64,000 bases of DNA from Siphonodentalium dalli (Eukaryota; Mollusca; Scaphopoda; Gadilida; Siphonodentaliidae): the NCBI GenBank assembly GCA_032622095.1, contig CP136067.1:80256705-80320704 (forward strand), read 5' to 3'. Position numbers and translations under genes: made by a program. The first letter of the stretch is position 1, and every line of letters begins with the position of its first letter. Positions 35,431 through 47,989 of the stretch are shown in pieces. Below the pieces are notes generated by a model. That model did not search any database. It saw nothing but the letters and a program-made list of their open reading frames with translations, and had not been told where the DNA came from.

Positions 35431-36062
35431 GTACAGACATGCGCGGACGCCGCTACGAGAGGTAGCACAAGGTCGTGATTCGCTGTATACTACAGTGGCG
35501 ATCGTAAATTACATAATTAATATCGGAATATGAGACGATGAAAAGTATCGTTATCAGCGACAATACGGTATGTTGTGATAGTTGACATGCGGATACATAC
35601 ATATACTTATTCACGAATCAGTAATCAGGTTTTATTCAAGCAAATAGACATGGTAAAATCTTTGGAATGCGTTAAAGCCCGCATCTGCCCGTCTGCATAT
35701 TGGATGTCACGATTTGAATCTATCGGCGAACCAAATAGCCCACATTTATAAGCAGGTAATTATCAATTCGTACATGCTCGATCAAGCTTCATATATAGGG
35801 GTAATTTGGCCATGTAAGCACCATGTGCTTGGTCGTGAGTACACCAGCCATCTCGTTCTGATAGATGCGTATATTTGAAGTTCTAATATTAAATATATAA
35901 CATTTCTCCAAAGCTGTACGTCACTAATTTTTTGTAAAATAATTCATGGGCGATCTGATGCATCCATCTTCTTTCTTGTATGTTATGTTTTTGTACGTTT
36001 GCGCTCGTCTCTGCCATTTTGAATGCGTGGTACTTACCAACGTCGAAACCACGTGGTTCCCC
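35431..36062. other. Unannotated stretch
   Basis: Nothing recognised. Confidence 0.4.
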
Positions 36063-36165
36063 TCCGTGGTTCAACATGGCCGTTTGTTGAACTTATATAT
36101 TGAACTTTTCCTACAAAGGAACTATTTGTCTTTGAGTATTTAGTAAATAAAGGGTTAATAGGGAA
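36063..36165. mobile_element. Family A MITE fragment
   Basis: GTTTGTTGAACTTATATATT, then TTTGAGTATTTAGTAAATAA and AGGGTTAA, the right half of family A. Confidence 0.6.
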
Positions 36166-36652
36166 AATGCACACGTGATATCCGGGTGTAATTTTCTCAT
36201 GGGGATCCCCGCACTACAGTAGTTCCGGGCCCGTTTCTGTGAACTGATTGATCACGATTTACGCAGACGATCCGGTAGCCATTAAATGATCTCTGGACGG
36301 AGTTAGGTTGGAGTGATTTGCCAATAAAAGCTTTGTTGATTTAACGTTGGCGGCGTTATTAAGCGAGAGGAAAAACGACCAGAATACTGATGAAGACATC
36401 ACGGCAAGTGTCAAAATTCGTTGCCACATCGACCGATGGTTTTGCTGATTTGCTGTGCTATATTATACATTACATCTGTGACGATCGAGGATTGTCTCCG
36501 AGTTACAAAATACTACTGGTAGCCAATGTTGTGACAATGGAATTGTTCTATAAAGGCCGGATACGATTTAAATCCAGGCAACATTGCAAGATAAAGAATC
36601 TCTATGGATCTATCAGGTGAACAATCTTGAAGTTCACATAGAATCAGCTTCT

Positions 36653-36708
36653 TCTATCTCATATATATTTTGAAGACCTCTGTCTGTATGTATGTTTGTT
36701 TGTTTGTT

Positions 36709-36740
<32 letters not shown>

Positions 36741-37219
36741 ATTTATACAAATCTACGATTCTCGACCGATCGGGACGAAACTTGGTACGTGTGTGTAGTT
36801 TGACCGGGCGGTGAACGTTGTCGTATTGGCGAGCCCGTGTGGCGCCCGCTTCGCGCATGCGCAGACGAGATCTCGGAAACGGGTGGAGCTATCGACTTGA
36901 AATTTGCTATGTGAATGTATCTTGCCCCGGATACGAATTTTATCGGGTCGCCGAGCCCGTGCGACGCCAGATTCGCGCATGCGCAGACCAGATCTCGGAA
37001 ACGGGTAGAGCTATCGACTTGAAATTTGCTATGTGAATGTATCTTGCCCCGGATACGAATTTTATCGGGTCGCCGAGCCCGTGCGATGCCAGCTTCGCGC
37101 ATGCGCAGACCAGATCTCGGAAACGGGTAGAGCTATCGACTTGAAATTTGGTTTTTGAATAGCCCGGACTTGAAATTTGGTTTTTGAATAGCCCGGACAA
37201 CGTCGGGCTCATCGGCTAG
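36653..37219 (+). mobile_element. Helitron-like non-autonomous element with 122-bp units
   Basis: The 5' end reads TCTATCTCATATATATTTTG, then a GTTT/GTCT microsatellite. CTACGATTCTCGACCGATCG follows, and then nearly three tandem units. The marker CGCGCATGCGCAG occurs at 36852, 36974 and 37096, exactly 122 bp apart. The 3' end is GCCCGGACAACGTCGGGC, a short hairpin, then TCATCGG and CTAG at 37216-37219, followed by T. A 5' TC, a hairpin before a terminal CTAG, and internal tandem units are the layout of Helitron/Helentron derivatives (DINE-like). No Rep/helicase is encoded; frames inside are repeat translations. Confidence 0.65.
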
Positions 37220-38290
37220 TATTATATAAAAGAGTAGATCTCTCTGTCTGTCTGTTCAGATTTGTCCCTCAAACCCCTGGACCGGTCTATCTGTCTGTTC
37301 GGATTTTTCGCTCACACCCTAGACCGATTTCAACAAAATTGGTGTGGTGACTCGGGGTACCACAGCGGAGTTAATGGCGGCGTTAAAAGAAAAATTAAAT
37401 TAAAAGAAAAATTCAAATAAGCTCACAATGAGCTTATTTAATTCAGAATAAAATAAGATTCAATATGAACCTATGCGAATATTTAGGTCCAATGTCAACA
37501 TATTTGCACGAGGATATGTTGCTTCACCAGATGTACGCTCTTTATAATGTGTTTCACTGCATGTGGCCCGCGCCATCCAACGGAATAACAGGTATAAGAA
37601 TGGACTTATTCCAGAATAAAATACCGGCAGTCCAATATGAACCAATATTTAGGTTCAATATGAACCTATTTGCTCGAGGATATATTAAAGTAGCATATCG
37701 ATATATATAAAAGAGTAGGATTTGTCTGTCATGTGCACCAAGCGCATACTGGGGCCGTAGACAATACTGGGAGGTTTAAATGCCAGTTTAAATGTAGTAA
37801 AACCAAACGTCTTTGTTTTATTTTAGTAACTGTTCTGATTATATATACAATTAGCTGATACAGTCTCCCAAGGGAGCCTTTATTCAGCGTCGGATGGGCG
37901 TGTTGCCCTCTGTGGGTTAGCTGTTTTTTTGGTTGTTTGGGACCCAACTAGCTGGGGGCGGGGGGTTGTGAATCTATTTTTAAATATCAGGAAATGTTGG
38001 CCGAAACAATTACGTACAACAACAATACATTACAGGGACAGAGGAGCCGTACTGTATTGTGTCGAAACATCGGCAAATTATTCGAAGTAAACCCTCCAGC
38101 ATAAAATAGACTAACTCAAAGTAGCGTGACGGCCGAGCGATTCGAAGGGAAGGTCAACGTCCTTCGGCTTTTCCGAACATAAATGACCGATGGACACCAA
38201 ATTGATGAAGCCGAAGTTATCACAGGGAACGAATATTTATAAACAAAATAGAAATCTGTGAAACTAAGACTGGTGTTTACGATGAACACA
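37220..38290. other. Stretch with a second Helitron-like start but no gene
   Basis: ATATAAAAGAGTAG followed by a TCTGTCTG run occurs at 37224 and again, without the run, near 37700, so similar 5' ends may be present. AGGTTCAATATGAACCTATT-like words form a local inverted repeat at about 37600-37670. No gene recognised. Confidence 0.35.
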
Positions 38291-38539
38291 TTAACCCTTT
38301 TTATACTAAATTAATTCTCCCATCATATTATGCAACTATACATTGTAATCATCTAGTACTCATCTGGAGATATGTTCATTGTTCAGGAAATGTAAGCAGA
38401 CGACAGACAGATAATAAAAGCTAGTGCAGATTAATTTGTGGGAAATATTATGGTAATACGTGCTCGTTTGTTGAATTTATTGTCTGAACAATTCCTAAGG
38501 GAACAACTCGTCAACGATTATTTAGTATAGAAAGGGTAA
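38291..38539. mobile_element. Family A MITE, near-complete copy
   Basis: Starts TTAACCCTTTTTATACTAAA at 38291 and ends TTTAGTATAGAAAGGGTAAC. The inside contains GTTTGTTGAATTTATTGTCTG and AACAACTCGTCAACGATTAT. The right TTAA has become GTAA. Confidence 0.75.
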
Positions 38540-38695
38540 CTGTACACTAAATCCTTTTATACTCAACAGAATATATGCAACAAATGAATGAATTTGAACC
38601 ACGTATTAGTGCAAAATACACTCGTGGGCTCTATGAACGATGCAAACAACATGGTAATAAAAATGAAAATGAATTTATGACTGACTCCAGTCTTT
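38530..38695. mobile_element. Family B palindromic MITE, left half
   Basis: AAAGGGTAACTGTACACTAAAT starts a segment matching 53227-53577: CTTTTATACTC, AGAATATATGCAACAAATGAATG and GTGCAAAATACACTCGTG. It fuses directly with the family A end, so the two termini overlap. The right half is missing. Confidence 0.65.
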
Positions 38696-40855
38696 CAGGG
38701 CTATTGGCAAACCAGAACGTTTTCTGTGAGAAACTATGATCCGAATAGAACATTCAAGAACATATAATAAAAAAAACAACATTTGTTGCTTCTACAATAC
38801 ACAGAAGAGTAATCTTGATTGAGCCATTGTGCAATAATTGGTGCCACTTCATAGTTAAAATGATGCGAAACATTCCGATTGGTGCCTGGAACAGAGTAGC
38901 AAATAATCTTGCCAAAATATTTCGTAATTTTCATAAATTGTACGTTGGAATAGGCAGAAAATAGCGTCATTTTGTATAAACGATGTACATGCAGTGTATA
39001 CTATAGGCGGAAACATTGCATTTTATGTGTATCAGTCAATATTTCATCTCGAATAAAGAAGTAAATATATATATATGCATCTGTGCGTAGCTCAGACGTT
39101 GTGTTCTCTGAAATTATACTCAGTCGATGCTATTGGAATTTTCGACAATCTTAGTTGATTGCTTCATTCTTCCAGTGGATTGCTAACTTATCATTTTGTT
39201 TTTCGCTGAAATAATATGTCTTTAATATATTTACAGATACCTCTGTACTCAAATTCTTCTTGAAGTATCATTAAGATTTTCCATTAACAGAACATGGCAA
39301 TTTAATAAAGAAATACAAATAATAACGGCCGCGTACTTTGAAAGTTTGAATTGCGTTCTCTAAACGGAATCGCTTTGCCCAACCAACACCATATATACGC
39401 GCAGAAAATCAGCAGTACCACTATACTGTACCAGGGATGTAGAGTCATGACTCAGGAGTTGGGCTGTCTCGTCCAAACTGGTAGGTAAAAATTGTCAACA
39501 GAATTGAATTGTCATCCCTGAAACAAAATCCGTTAGAAATTTCTTACAAATAGGTTGAAATTGTTCTGATAGATTTTTCAACCAGTATGTATCGTGTAAT
39601 TTCTTGTTTTAGCCTAAAAATCGAATGTTTCCAACCAAATGAGAGTTGGAAAGCTTGAGGTATATCAGTGAAAAGTCTAAACCAAGGGGAGCAAATGCAA
39701 TTTCAGGGTCGCTCACAGGAATTTCTGTCTGACTGAAGGCGGGGTGCGGTTTGGAAATTTCAATCCAACGGAGATCCTCCAGTCACGCCAGCATCATCAT
39801 GCATAACATCGTAGCCAGCAGGACCAGTTGGTCAGCTTTGTGGTAAACCACATTTCACCATGCATGCGTGTATGGATTTTTCGAATGGATAATGACTAAA
39901 CGATACCATCATCTAGGAACGCATGTGACGCTCACCGCTGGTTCAAACGCAAATGTTCACTCGCGACACTGTTCAAGCTTGTGGAGAAATGTTCGTTGAT
40001 TTGCCATCGATAATGCATGAGGTTCTAGTTTCACATGTGAAGAAGCTATCCACGAGGGAATCTTGAGATCGTTAAAACATGGCTGCAATTAATCGTCGTC
40101 AGTTTAAATTGGCTCGACTATAAAACTGCACGACAGTTCTTCTACATGTGGTTACAAATAGCATTTTATGAGAATTGCGAAAGATTATGTCATATCAGAT
40201 GAGATTTGTATAACTTCGGGAGATTTGGATGGTCAGATACAAGCTGCAAAACAGAGTTCAGTCCCCTCGCTTCGCGATGTCTGATCGCTGCCGGCATGTG
40301 TATTTTCTTAATTAAATCTAACATTTTTATTGCAGTGTTTTGTCACTTACAATTCATTCTGGCATGATCTAGACAATTTTCAAATGGACAGTTCAGTTTC
40401 TCAGAATAATGCAGAATTAATTGTAACCTACAAAAGTCTCAAATAAATAAATGCGACATTTCTTCACATTACGTGTAGGTGCGGGCAGCGGTAAGTCCTG
40501 CGTATAGGGGACTGAAAAATTCATGGAGCTTTGGTCAGATAGCTACTTTCAGAAAACAGTTTGATCAGGTCAGGACGTTTTTCAGGCGCCCAAACAGTCA
40601 AACGATCACACGATGACGAACGTTTAAATTTCCCCAATCCAATTTGACAACAGTTACCCAGAACCGCATAAACCCAGTTTCCGTTCATTAGTATTATAAA
40701 ACGAATATTGCTTGCAAATATCATCGAACACGTGACGAACATACACCAAGATTGTCTATATTAAATGCCCATTTAATTTTCGAGTCACCGATTATTTTTT
40801 TTATAATGCCTTGATATACGGTTTTAACAACAATATATGACATAGAATATGACTA
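38696..40855. other. Unannotated stretch
   Basis: 39084-39230 resembles 10624-10810. A minus frame at 40521-40742 is unrecognised. No gene can be supported. Confidence 0.4.
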
Positions 40856-40857
40856 AA

Positions 40858-41185
40858 ATACTATAATTCATCACCATTTGGAACGTGTGTGTCTCAGAAT
40901 GTGCCCATGGAGTAATAGAAAATAGCTTAAATCATAGACACATTTCCCCCGTTGTTTCGCTCACAGAATGCAACAGAATTCGAACTAAGATATAGAGTTA
41001 TTCCCCTTCCATTGAAAATAATAGATTTTGCAGAACTGTTCAGATGAAACTTAAGCACAGAACAACAAGTCGGTACCTCAACAAAAACCTCACAGTTTAT
41101 AACACCGAATAAGTATATAATACAATGTTTTGAAGCTTCCTCATTCAAATGATATATTATATTGCATATATTTTATATAATGTGA
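40858..41185 (-). repeat. Dispersed repeat E, inverted copy
   Basis: About 330 bp matching 46840-47185 in the opposite orientation: GAATGTGCCCATGGAGTAAT, TAGAGTTATTCCCCTTCCAT and CGGTACCTCA. No coding potential. Confidence 0.8.
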
Positions 41186-41533
41186 TCTGGGGATTCGAAA
41201 ATTAAGTAGGCATAGTGAGAATACCCAGTAAGCTTGCCACCACCGGCGCCATGTAATTTTGCACGCTGGTCCGGCGTTGGACCGGCGCGGAAAATGCTGG
41301 CAGCAGAAATAAAGGGATTGTGTCTAAACGAATTGAGATATTGCTCAGGTTTTTATTGCTCCATATTGTGTCAAATATTTAGAAACGAATTTGAGTGACA
41401 TGTGATGACGATGGCAACCAGCACCGACCAGTACGGGCATGTCGGTGATAGCCTTTGGCAACCGGCAGCATACCGGCACATGTCGAGAAGCGTGTATAAC
41501 TATATACTGTTCCAATTAATGATGTAGCCCTAG
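41186..41533. other. Unannotated stretch with CGGCG-rich words
   Basis: GTCCGGCGTTGGACCGGCG and ACCGGCAGCATACCGGCAC resemble the words of the array at 42640-42811, which might hint at a common source. No gene. Confidence 0.35.
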
Positions 41534-42190
41534 TTAAAGGGGCACTGTACACTAACTTCGGATAGGCGATTTTTTTATTTACTCCAATTGAAATAACTTT
41601 CAAGTTAGATTGTGTTCGTGTTATATGAGTTTCGTATAAACCTAATTTAGCGAAGAAAATATTGATCTTGGAAACAAAAATATTACGATTTCAAACTACG
41701 CGCCATGTTTTTGACCTTCACCGGAGAAGACGCCGGTCGCAGGAAGAACCGGAAGTTCATTGCTCACAGCTTCGATTGATGCATTCAACCTCTTCCATCG
41801 AACAATCTCACTCCCTATAAAATACTTGACGCTTTATGACTCTTGTTTCTTTCTCCTTTTTCCCCGAATCGGTTATAACGGGCCTTCTTTTGCAGGTAAC
41901 ATGTTTTGTTTGCAACTCAATAATGTTCGCGAATGGCCGTCGATAAAAGACACGCAACATATGCGATTTCAAGAACGATAACTCGTAATGGCATAATTCT
42001 CCATTTTATGACTCCAGCCATAAATGAATTTATATTAAATAATTCAATTTTACTTTTACGATAGCCTGTTAACCAGAACGTTTTCAGTAGACATCGTCGA
42101 CTCAAATTAGTTATTTTATAATATAATATTCATATTAGGTCGCTATTGTCACTGGGAATTTATTGAAATTGGGGTACAGTACCCCTTTAA
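41534..42190. mobile_element. Family B MITE, complete copy
   Basis: TTAA at 41534-41537 and 42187-42190. Termini AGGGGCACTGTACACTAA and GGGGTACAGTACCCCT. Homologous to 22343-22942 over its right half. 657 bp. A 31-bp tandem array begins 14 bases after its right end. Confidence 0.88.
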
Positions 42191-42204
42191 TACTAAAATA
42201 TAGC

Positions 42205-42612
42205 GGAAATCAGATATAACAAAATGATTTAATATGGAAATCAGATATAACAAATGATTTAATATGGAAATCAGATATAACAAAATGATTTAATATGGAA
42301 ATCAGATATAACAAAATGATTTAATATGGAAATCAGATATAACAAAATGATTTAATATGGAAATCAGATATAACAAAATGATTTAATATGGAAATCAGAT
42401 ATAACAAAATGATTTAATATGGAAATCAGATATAACAAAATGATTTAATATGGAAATCAGATATAACAAAATGATTTAATATGGAAATCAGATATAACAA
42501 AATGATTTAATATGGAAATCAGATATAACAAAATGATTTAATATGGAAATCAGATATAACAAAATGATTTAATATGGAAATCAGATATAACAAAATGATT
42601 TAATAGGGAAAT
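42205..42612. repeat. Minisatellite, 31-bp unit
   Basis: About thirteen almost identical units of GGAAATCAGATATAACAAAA plus TGATTTAATAT. The second unit lacks one A. The homogeneity suggests recent expansion. Confidence 0.97.
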
Positions 42613-42639
42613 CTGCAGAATCGAATCGTATTGGCAAGC

Positions 42640-42811
42640 CAGCTTTGGCCCATATTCAGACGTATTGTGATGCCAGCATCGGCACGTTTTTGTGGATGCC
42701 AGCACCGGCCGGTATTGGCATGCCAGCATTGGCCGATATTGGCATGCCAACATTGGCCGGTATTGGCCTGCCAGCATCCGCCCGTACTTGGCATGCCAAC
42801 ATTGGCCAGTA
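42640..42811. repeat. Minisatellite, 24-bp unit (GCCAGCATTGGCCGGTATTGGCAT)-like
   Basis: Six to seven diverged units containing ATTGGCATGCCAGCATTGGC. Palindromic GGCATGCC and GGCC words occur in each unit. Frames on both strands are repeat translations. Confidence 0.85.
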
Positions 42812-42844
42812 GTCTGGTCGTTGAGACTCGATTTTGAGGTGAAC

Positions 42845-42975
42845 CTAGAACAAATTGTTTACAAGCTGTTTTCGGTGTAATTCGACGCGGAAAAGCATCA
42901 GGAACAACATATCCAAAATCCGCAAAAATCCGCGTTGGGGAAACTTTGTTATCCACGATGGCGTCCAACATGGTT
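42845..42975 (-). repeat. Dispersed repeat F, inverted copy
   Basis: The minus strand reads GACGCCATCGTGGATAACAA, then GCGGATTTTGGATATGTTGT, matching 44855-44960 on the plus strand. The similar translated frames at the two sites reflect this DNA repeat. Confidence 0.7.
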
Positions 42976-44854
42976 GTCTATACTACATCTGTTGTCGATA
43001 TAAGTCATTATACGATATATAGTGGCATCAGAATTATGCCGTTATATCAGTTTGTGTTAAATTAGAATGCGGGAGCGAGTAGAGTGAGACGGACAGAAAA
43101 TTATACAATCGTGGCCATGAAATGGCTGTCAATATGGCCGCAACTCCAAACCATACCACGTAGAAAGCAACATATTGGGTAACTACATAAGAGTGAATAC
43201 GTATTGGCAATATACAAGTCGGTTGTTAAATATCTTTAAAGGTACACACATCATTAAAACAGATCAATCTGAAGGATCATCGGTCACTGTACAGCAAGTC
43301 AACCCCCCAATGATTTACATCTTTAACGTTTGGGTGTTCTGCTTATCCAACATCCAACTGTTGGGCAAAAAAAAAAATAGCTCGTGCATGCAACACACGA
43401 ACTAATGTTTCGCCTCACAGTGCATGGTAGTTTCATTCGGCATGGTGATTAAATATTGAATGCAACGCCGAAATTTAAGTGCATACTCTAGAGGTATAAA
43501 TACTAGTTATATTTCCGGAATTGTCAACACTCCCGGTGATAATAAACGATACACGTATGTCGCAATGGTTATTATACTGTAAAGAAACACTCATATCTTC
43601 AATGGATTAGCACCGAATCTCACCAGGTCAAAGAGACTGTACATAGTACATTGTATGTAAGACTAATTTTCATTCTGCTACCAATCCGGTTTCTTAGTAG
43701 ACAATTTTGTTAAAATTACTTCAGTGGCCACTTTACAACTATAATAAGCTACAGCGCAATGCACTATTAGTTTTCAGTATATTTTTATTTGAAAATATAT
43801 TACCATTACCACCCACGTAATCGTGCTAAATATCAGGTGATCATCGTTTAAGATGTTATTCCAACGTTGAACATTCACCCAATATTGTTAGTTGTGGTTC
43901 TGTGAGCAACAGACACGTGTAACACTGTGGAAAATGGGTAAACGCGGTGATGCGGTTGAAGACAACGTAGTAATAAGTTTCGCGTAGATGTGGCCTTGGT
44001 GAATTCAACCAAATATAATTTCCAGGTATAAACACAGTCTCTGTCACAGATTATGTAGGCAATTTTGGTCAAGTTTTGAATTTATTTAAGACAGTCTATG
44101 GTACTCATTTGTGATTTAATAAATTTAGTTCATGGTACACCATCACGCATTCTTGTGATAAAAGCGAAATATTCGTGTTTTATCACTTGATCTGAGGCAA
44201 CTATAACCACTATTTTGAAAAACGTACAATAGGATCTACGCATTCTCCCCAGTACAATATGAACATAATTCATACCGTTTTATAGCTATTAATTTTTTAA
44301 GGTTTTATACCGTAGATATCAAAATAAATGGTGATCGGTCTCATTCGTGAGACTGCTCTGAATACATGTATTTCTGCTTCTAGAGAAAGGACGCATAGTC
44401 AATACATCCCTACTAAATCCCGTTTAGCTGTTTAATTACACATATATCACACGATTCAAGATTAGCGGTACAGATAAAACTGCGTCATTTTTCCGTTTCT
44501 GGACACCCAAAAGTCCAGATTTAACCGTTCCACAAGACCCTGATTTCGCTTGCTCTCTCGTGAGATACATCAGAGAGAATTCGTACATCTCTAATCAAAA
44601 GTTTCTCTTATACTTGTAGTCATTCTTCCTCGCAATATTCGAGCGTTTGTTCACTCGTATAGGACTAGCTATTCAATTTTGCACTAAATGTAAATTTCAT
44701 TCGATTTTGTCCATTTTGGTGGCCATTTTGGGAAAAATATTCTACATATATGGTTTACGACTAAGCAATGTTTGTGTATATTTCAATTTATTACGAATTT
44801 GGCATTAATTGGAGCACCTGCCGCAAAATTCAGTATTTTACGATAACAACAGAC
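42976..44854. other. Unannotated stretch
   Basis: No gene recognised. Confidence 0.4.
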
Positions 44855-44960
44855 ATTATGGACGCCATCTTCAATAGAGAATTTTCCCCACAGCGGATTT
44901 TAGCGGATTTTGGATATGTTGTTCCCTACATTCTGCCCGACAATATGACACCAAAACGTG
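44855..44960 (+). repeat. Dispersed repeat F
   Basis: ATGGACGCCATCTTCAATAG and AGCGGATTTTGGATATGTTG match 42845-42975 inverted. It runs directly into a family B fragment. Confidence 0.7.
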
Positions 44961-45202
44961 CAAGATACACTCATGTGCTCTATGAACCATGCAAAAATTG
45001 TAATAAAAATGAATTTATGACTCCAGACATTTATTCATTTTCATTATATTACCAGGTTGTTTGCATCGTTCATGCAGCACACGAGTGTATTTTGCAATAA
45101 TCCATGGCTCAAATTCATTCAATTGTTGCATACATTCTGTTGAGTATAAAAGGAGATGGTACCATAATTGGCCGGATTTTGTGTACAGTACCCCTTTAAG
45201 AA
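44961..45202. mobile_element. Family B MITE, right part
   Basis: The palindromic core (ATACACTCATGTGCTCTATG against CACACGAGTGTATTTTGCA) and the right end GTGTACAGTACCCCTTTAA match 53227-53577. The left terminus is replaced by repeat F. Confidence 0.75.
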
Positions 45203-45569
45203 CGCTCTTTACTAACTATCATTATTAGGCCACGGATGATAAATACACTTCATACGATTTTTTTAACTTTCCGAGGGTCATACTGGAACAAGTCTGGCTA
45301 CAGTGGCCTGTCATTTGCAGAATGAGGTCCACAGAGGGTGAATTTAGTGACGCTATCCCTCATAGTGGGCTAGCATAACTAAATTCACCCCATTCCATAA
45401 GAGTAAAGTAAATGAAGTTACAATATCCAATGGGTCAATAGTTCTTAAATGTTGTGTCATAATAATCGTTTGTACCAAATTTCACAAAGAAGTTCCTGGC
45501 AGATATTTCACTTATTGGTAAATCATAAAATGTCACAACTGTTCGGTATTCATGATTTAAAGACGAAAA
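45203..45569. other. Stretch with a short hairpin
   Basis: GGGTGAATTTAGT and ACTAAATTCACCC form an inverted repeat around 45338-45400. Nothing else recognised. Confidence 0.45.
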
Positions 45570-45800
45570 ACGCCATCTGATCCTCGATGGAATTACAATT
45601 TAGCCAACCGATAGCGGTTTCAAATGTCAGTTTCATACCTTCCCCGTAACTTTAGCGTTCTGATGTCGTGACATATAGCAATTCATTCTAATCTCATTTA
45701 CTCACGATATCAGCTGAAAAACATATCGAAACAAACACACCCTCTCTCACATTTCAAACAAACACACCCTCTCACATTTCAGTGTCCGAATAGTTGCCAA
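45570..45800 (+). repeat. Dispersed repeat G
   Basis: Matches 52010-52225 in inverse orientation (GATGTCGTGACA, AGCAATTCATT, CGATATCAGCT, CCTCTCACATTTCAGTGT). Carries a 24-base duplication of AACAAACACACCCTCTCACA at the end that the other copy lacks. Confidence 0.75.
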
Positions 45801-46341
45801 AATTTGATCGTTGCTCATTTTCAGTCAGCACAGTTGTGATTTCTGTTCAAGCTGGTTGTGTTATAAACATTGTATTTATCCGTGTGATTCAATTGGAAAA
45901 TGATCGTGTGATCGTGCGAACTTTGCGAATTATATGACTGAATTCGAGAGTTCTAAGTTCTGAGAGTACAATCAACCATCAGTTCGAGTCATTTCATGGA
46001 CCACACTGGGAGTATATGGCATTAGTGTGGACATATATTGTGCCCGTACGGGCCTGGGACCGATTAAACTTACTCACTAAATTAGGACAGTCATGCACAC
46101 GAAGTTCCTGAACGTAATATGGGTACCCTTCTAGGTAGCAATATGCGCAAATGTTCATATTGATCTATCGCTAAATAGATTACAACTAATATCAAAATTT
46201 CGGCATGATAGAAGTAGATGTTATACGTTTTATTTCAAGAGTTTTTGGTATTTTATTGTGTCAATATCTAGGATTTATATCGGTTTTCAATTTGAAATTC
46301 TCAACACTGGGGGATATTCGACTTAACGGTTTGCGCCCACG
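45801..46341. other. Unannotated stretch
   Basis: Nothing recognised. Confidence 0.4.
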
Positions 46342-46831
46342 TTAAAGGCACGTGAGGCCTTAGATGTCGAAAATATTCTTATTTGTTCCAATCACCGTAA
46401 ACAGAAAAAACAGTAAAACGCATACAGTTTCGTTCATATATACCATGGCCATCGCGTAAACAGCATGCTATCATATTTTACCTAAGTAAAAGCCTGATTG
46501 TGTTACAGAAGACAGCACAATACTACTGGCTAATCACACAAAAATGGCATAAACGCTCTTTATTTGTTCCATATCAGGAATTCAACAACAAAGAACGGTC
46601 TTTATGTTTACCATCATAATATAAACAAACACCAGAAAAGTAACTTTTTATGCTTTTGTTTACATAACAATGGTCAAACAAATGACAATAACATGCTGTT
46701 TATGCGATATTTCTTATTTGTATACGGACAAAGTCTGTCTACATTTTGATGTTCTTTCTGTTTGTGGCGGTTTTTGACGGGTGGAAATATTTTCACAGGA
46801 TACCCACCGCCAAGGCCAACCGTACCTTTAA
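46342..46831 (+). mobile_element. Family D MITE, full-length candidate
   Basis: TTAA at both ends (46342-46345 and 46828-46831). Termini TTAAAGGCACGTGAGGCCTT and AAGGCCAACCGTACCTTTAA are imperfectly complementary. The right third is the dispersed D sequence found at 2366, 27121 (inverted) and 33479. No coding capacity. This copy gives the probable boundaries of the family. Confidence 0.7.
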
Positions 46832-46839
46832 AGGCCCAC

Positions 46840-47185
46840 TTAATTTTTCCATATTATTAATATATGCCATATTATATACCATTTGAAAGAGGAAGATGCA
46901 GAACATTGTATTATCAACTTATCCGGTGCAATAAAATGTTAACATGTTGTTTTTGCTGAGGTACCGACGTGTTTTCTGTGCTTAAGTTTATTCTGGATGG
47001 TACCCCAAAGTCTATTATTTTCAATTAATAGGGGAATAACTCTATATCTTATTATGTTGCATTATAGGAGCGAAACGGGGGAAATGTTTCTATGATTTCA
47101 GCTATTTTCTATATTACTCTATGGGCACATTCTGAGACACAGACGTTCCAAATGGCGATGAATTATAGTATTTTAAATTATCAAC
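46840..47185 (+). repeat. Dispersed repeat E
   Basis: Matches 40858-41185 inverted: AGGTACCGACG, AGGGGAATAACTCTATATCT, GCGAAACGGGGGAAATGTTT and TACTCTATGGGCACATTCTG. Begins just after the family D right end. Confidence 0.8.
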
Positions 47186-47989
47186 AACAAAATTGTTCTT
47201 TCAATTTAATTGTCCCTCAAGTATTTCATTAAATAACATTAATTCTAGACTTGACTGATTATTTTCCCACAACGCAAAAAGTGTGTTACGCATTATGGTG
47301 CTTATCAGGCAAGAGTGTTTACACGATATCAGTAACCCCGAATACATACATCTTTAAGTATAAACTTTGTTTTCGCGTCAGATTCTATGCACACATAGCT
47401 GCATGCTTCCAATGCCTTTTATATACAAACATAACGAGATCCAATATATTATTTCAGTTATTAAAGGGACTGATACATCATAACTTTGGAGGTGAACATT
47501 CGTCTATAGCACATGCCAATAAGGCCATGGCATATACATGTTCGCTCCTTTCCGGTTGCTGACATTATTTTATAATACATTATACGTCTTTGAAGCATCT
47601 ATAATACTAGGAAACCGAATATTTCCCCCACAAGGGCAGAGCCATGCAATACACCACAACAGAAGCACCGAGCTAAACGCTCTTTACTAATTGCCAACAG
47701 TAATGGAATACTGATACAAAACGCTCTTTATTTATATTACTGTAATGTGAATAGTATATTTCATTATAGACTTATTTCCAATCTGAGACACAACTGTAAA
47801 AGCCATATATGTAAATGAAGCCATATGTAAATGATGTTAATGCCACCTGCGCTGATTCTGTTGACAATTGTTTAATACGCTAAACGCCTGCTATAATTAA
47901 TAAACTGCATATGAACTTCGAAACTACGTACAGGGCTATGCTGAACTACAATTTTGCATACATAGATGTTTTGATATTAAAACCAAAGC
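47186..47989. other. Unannotated stretch
   Basis: The word AACGCTCTTTA recurs (47688, 47719, also 45202 and 46553) without forming an array. No gene supported. Confidence 0.4.

Noticed and set aside
40521-40742. 73-codon minus frame
   Set aside because: No recognisable motif and no second copy. Not enough to call a gene.
42600-42971. 123-codon minus frame similar to a plus frame at 44768-45100
   Set aside because: Both cover dispersed repeat F and neighbouring tandem repeats. Similarity is at DNA level and stops with the repeat.
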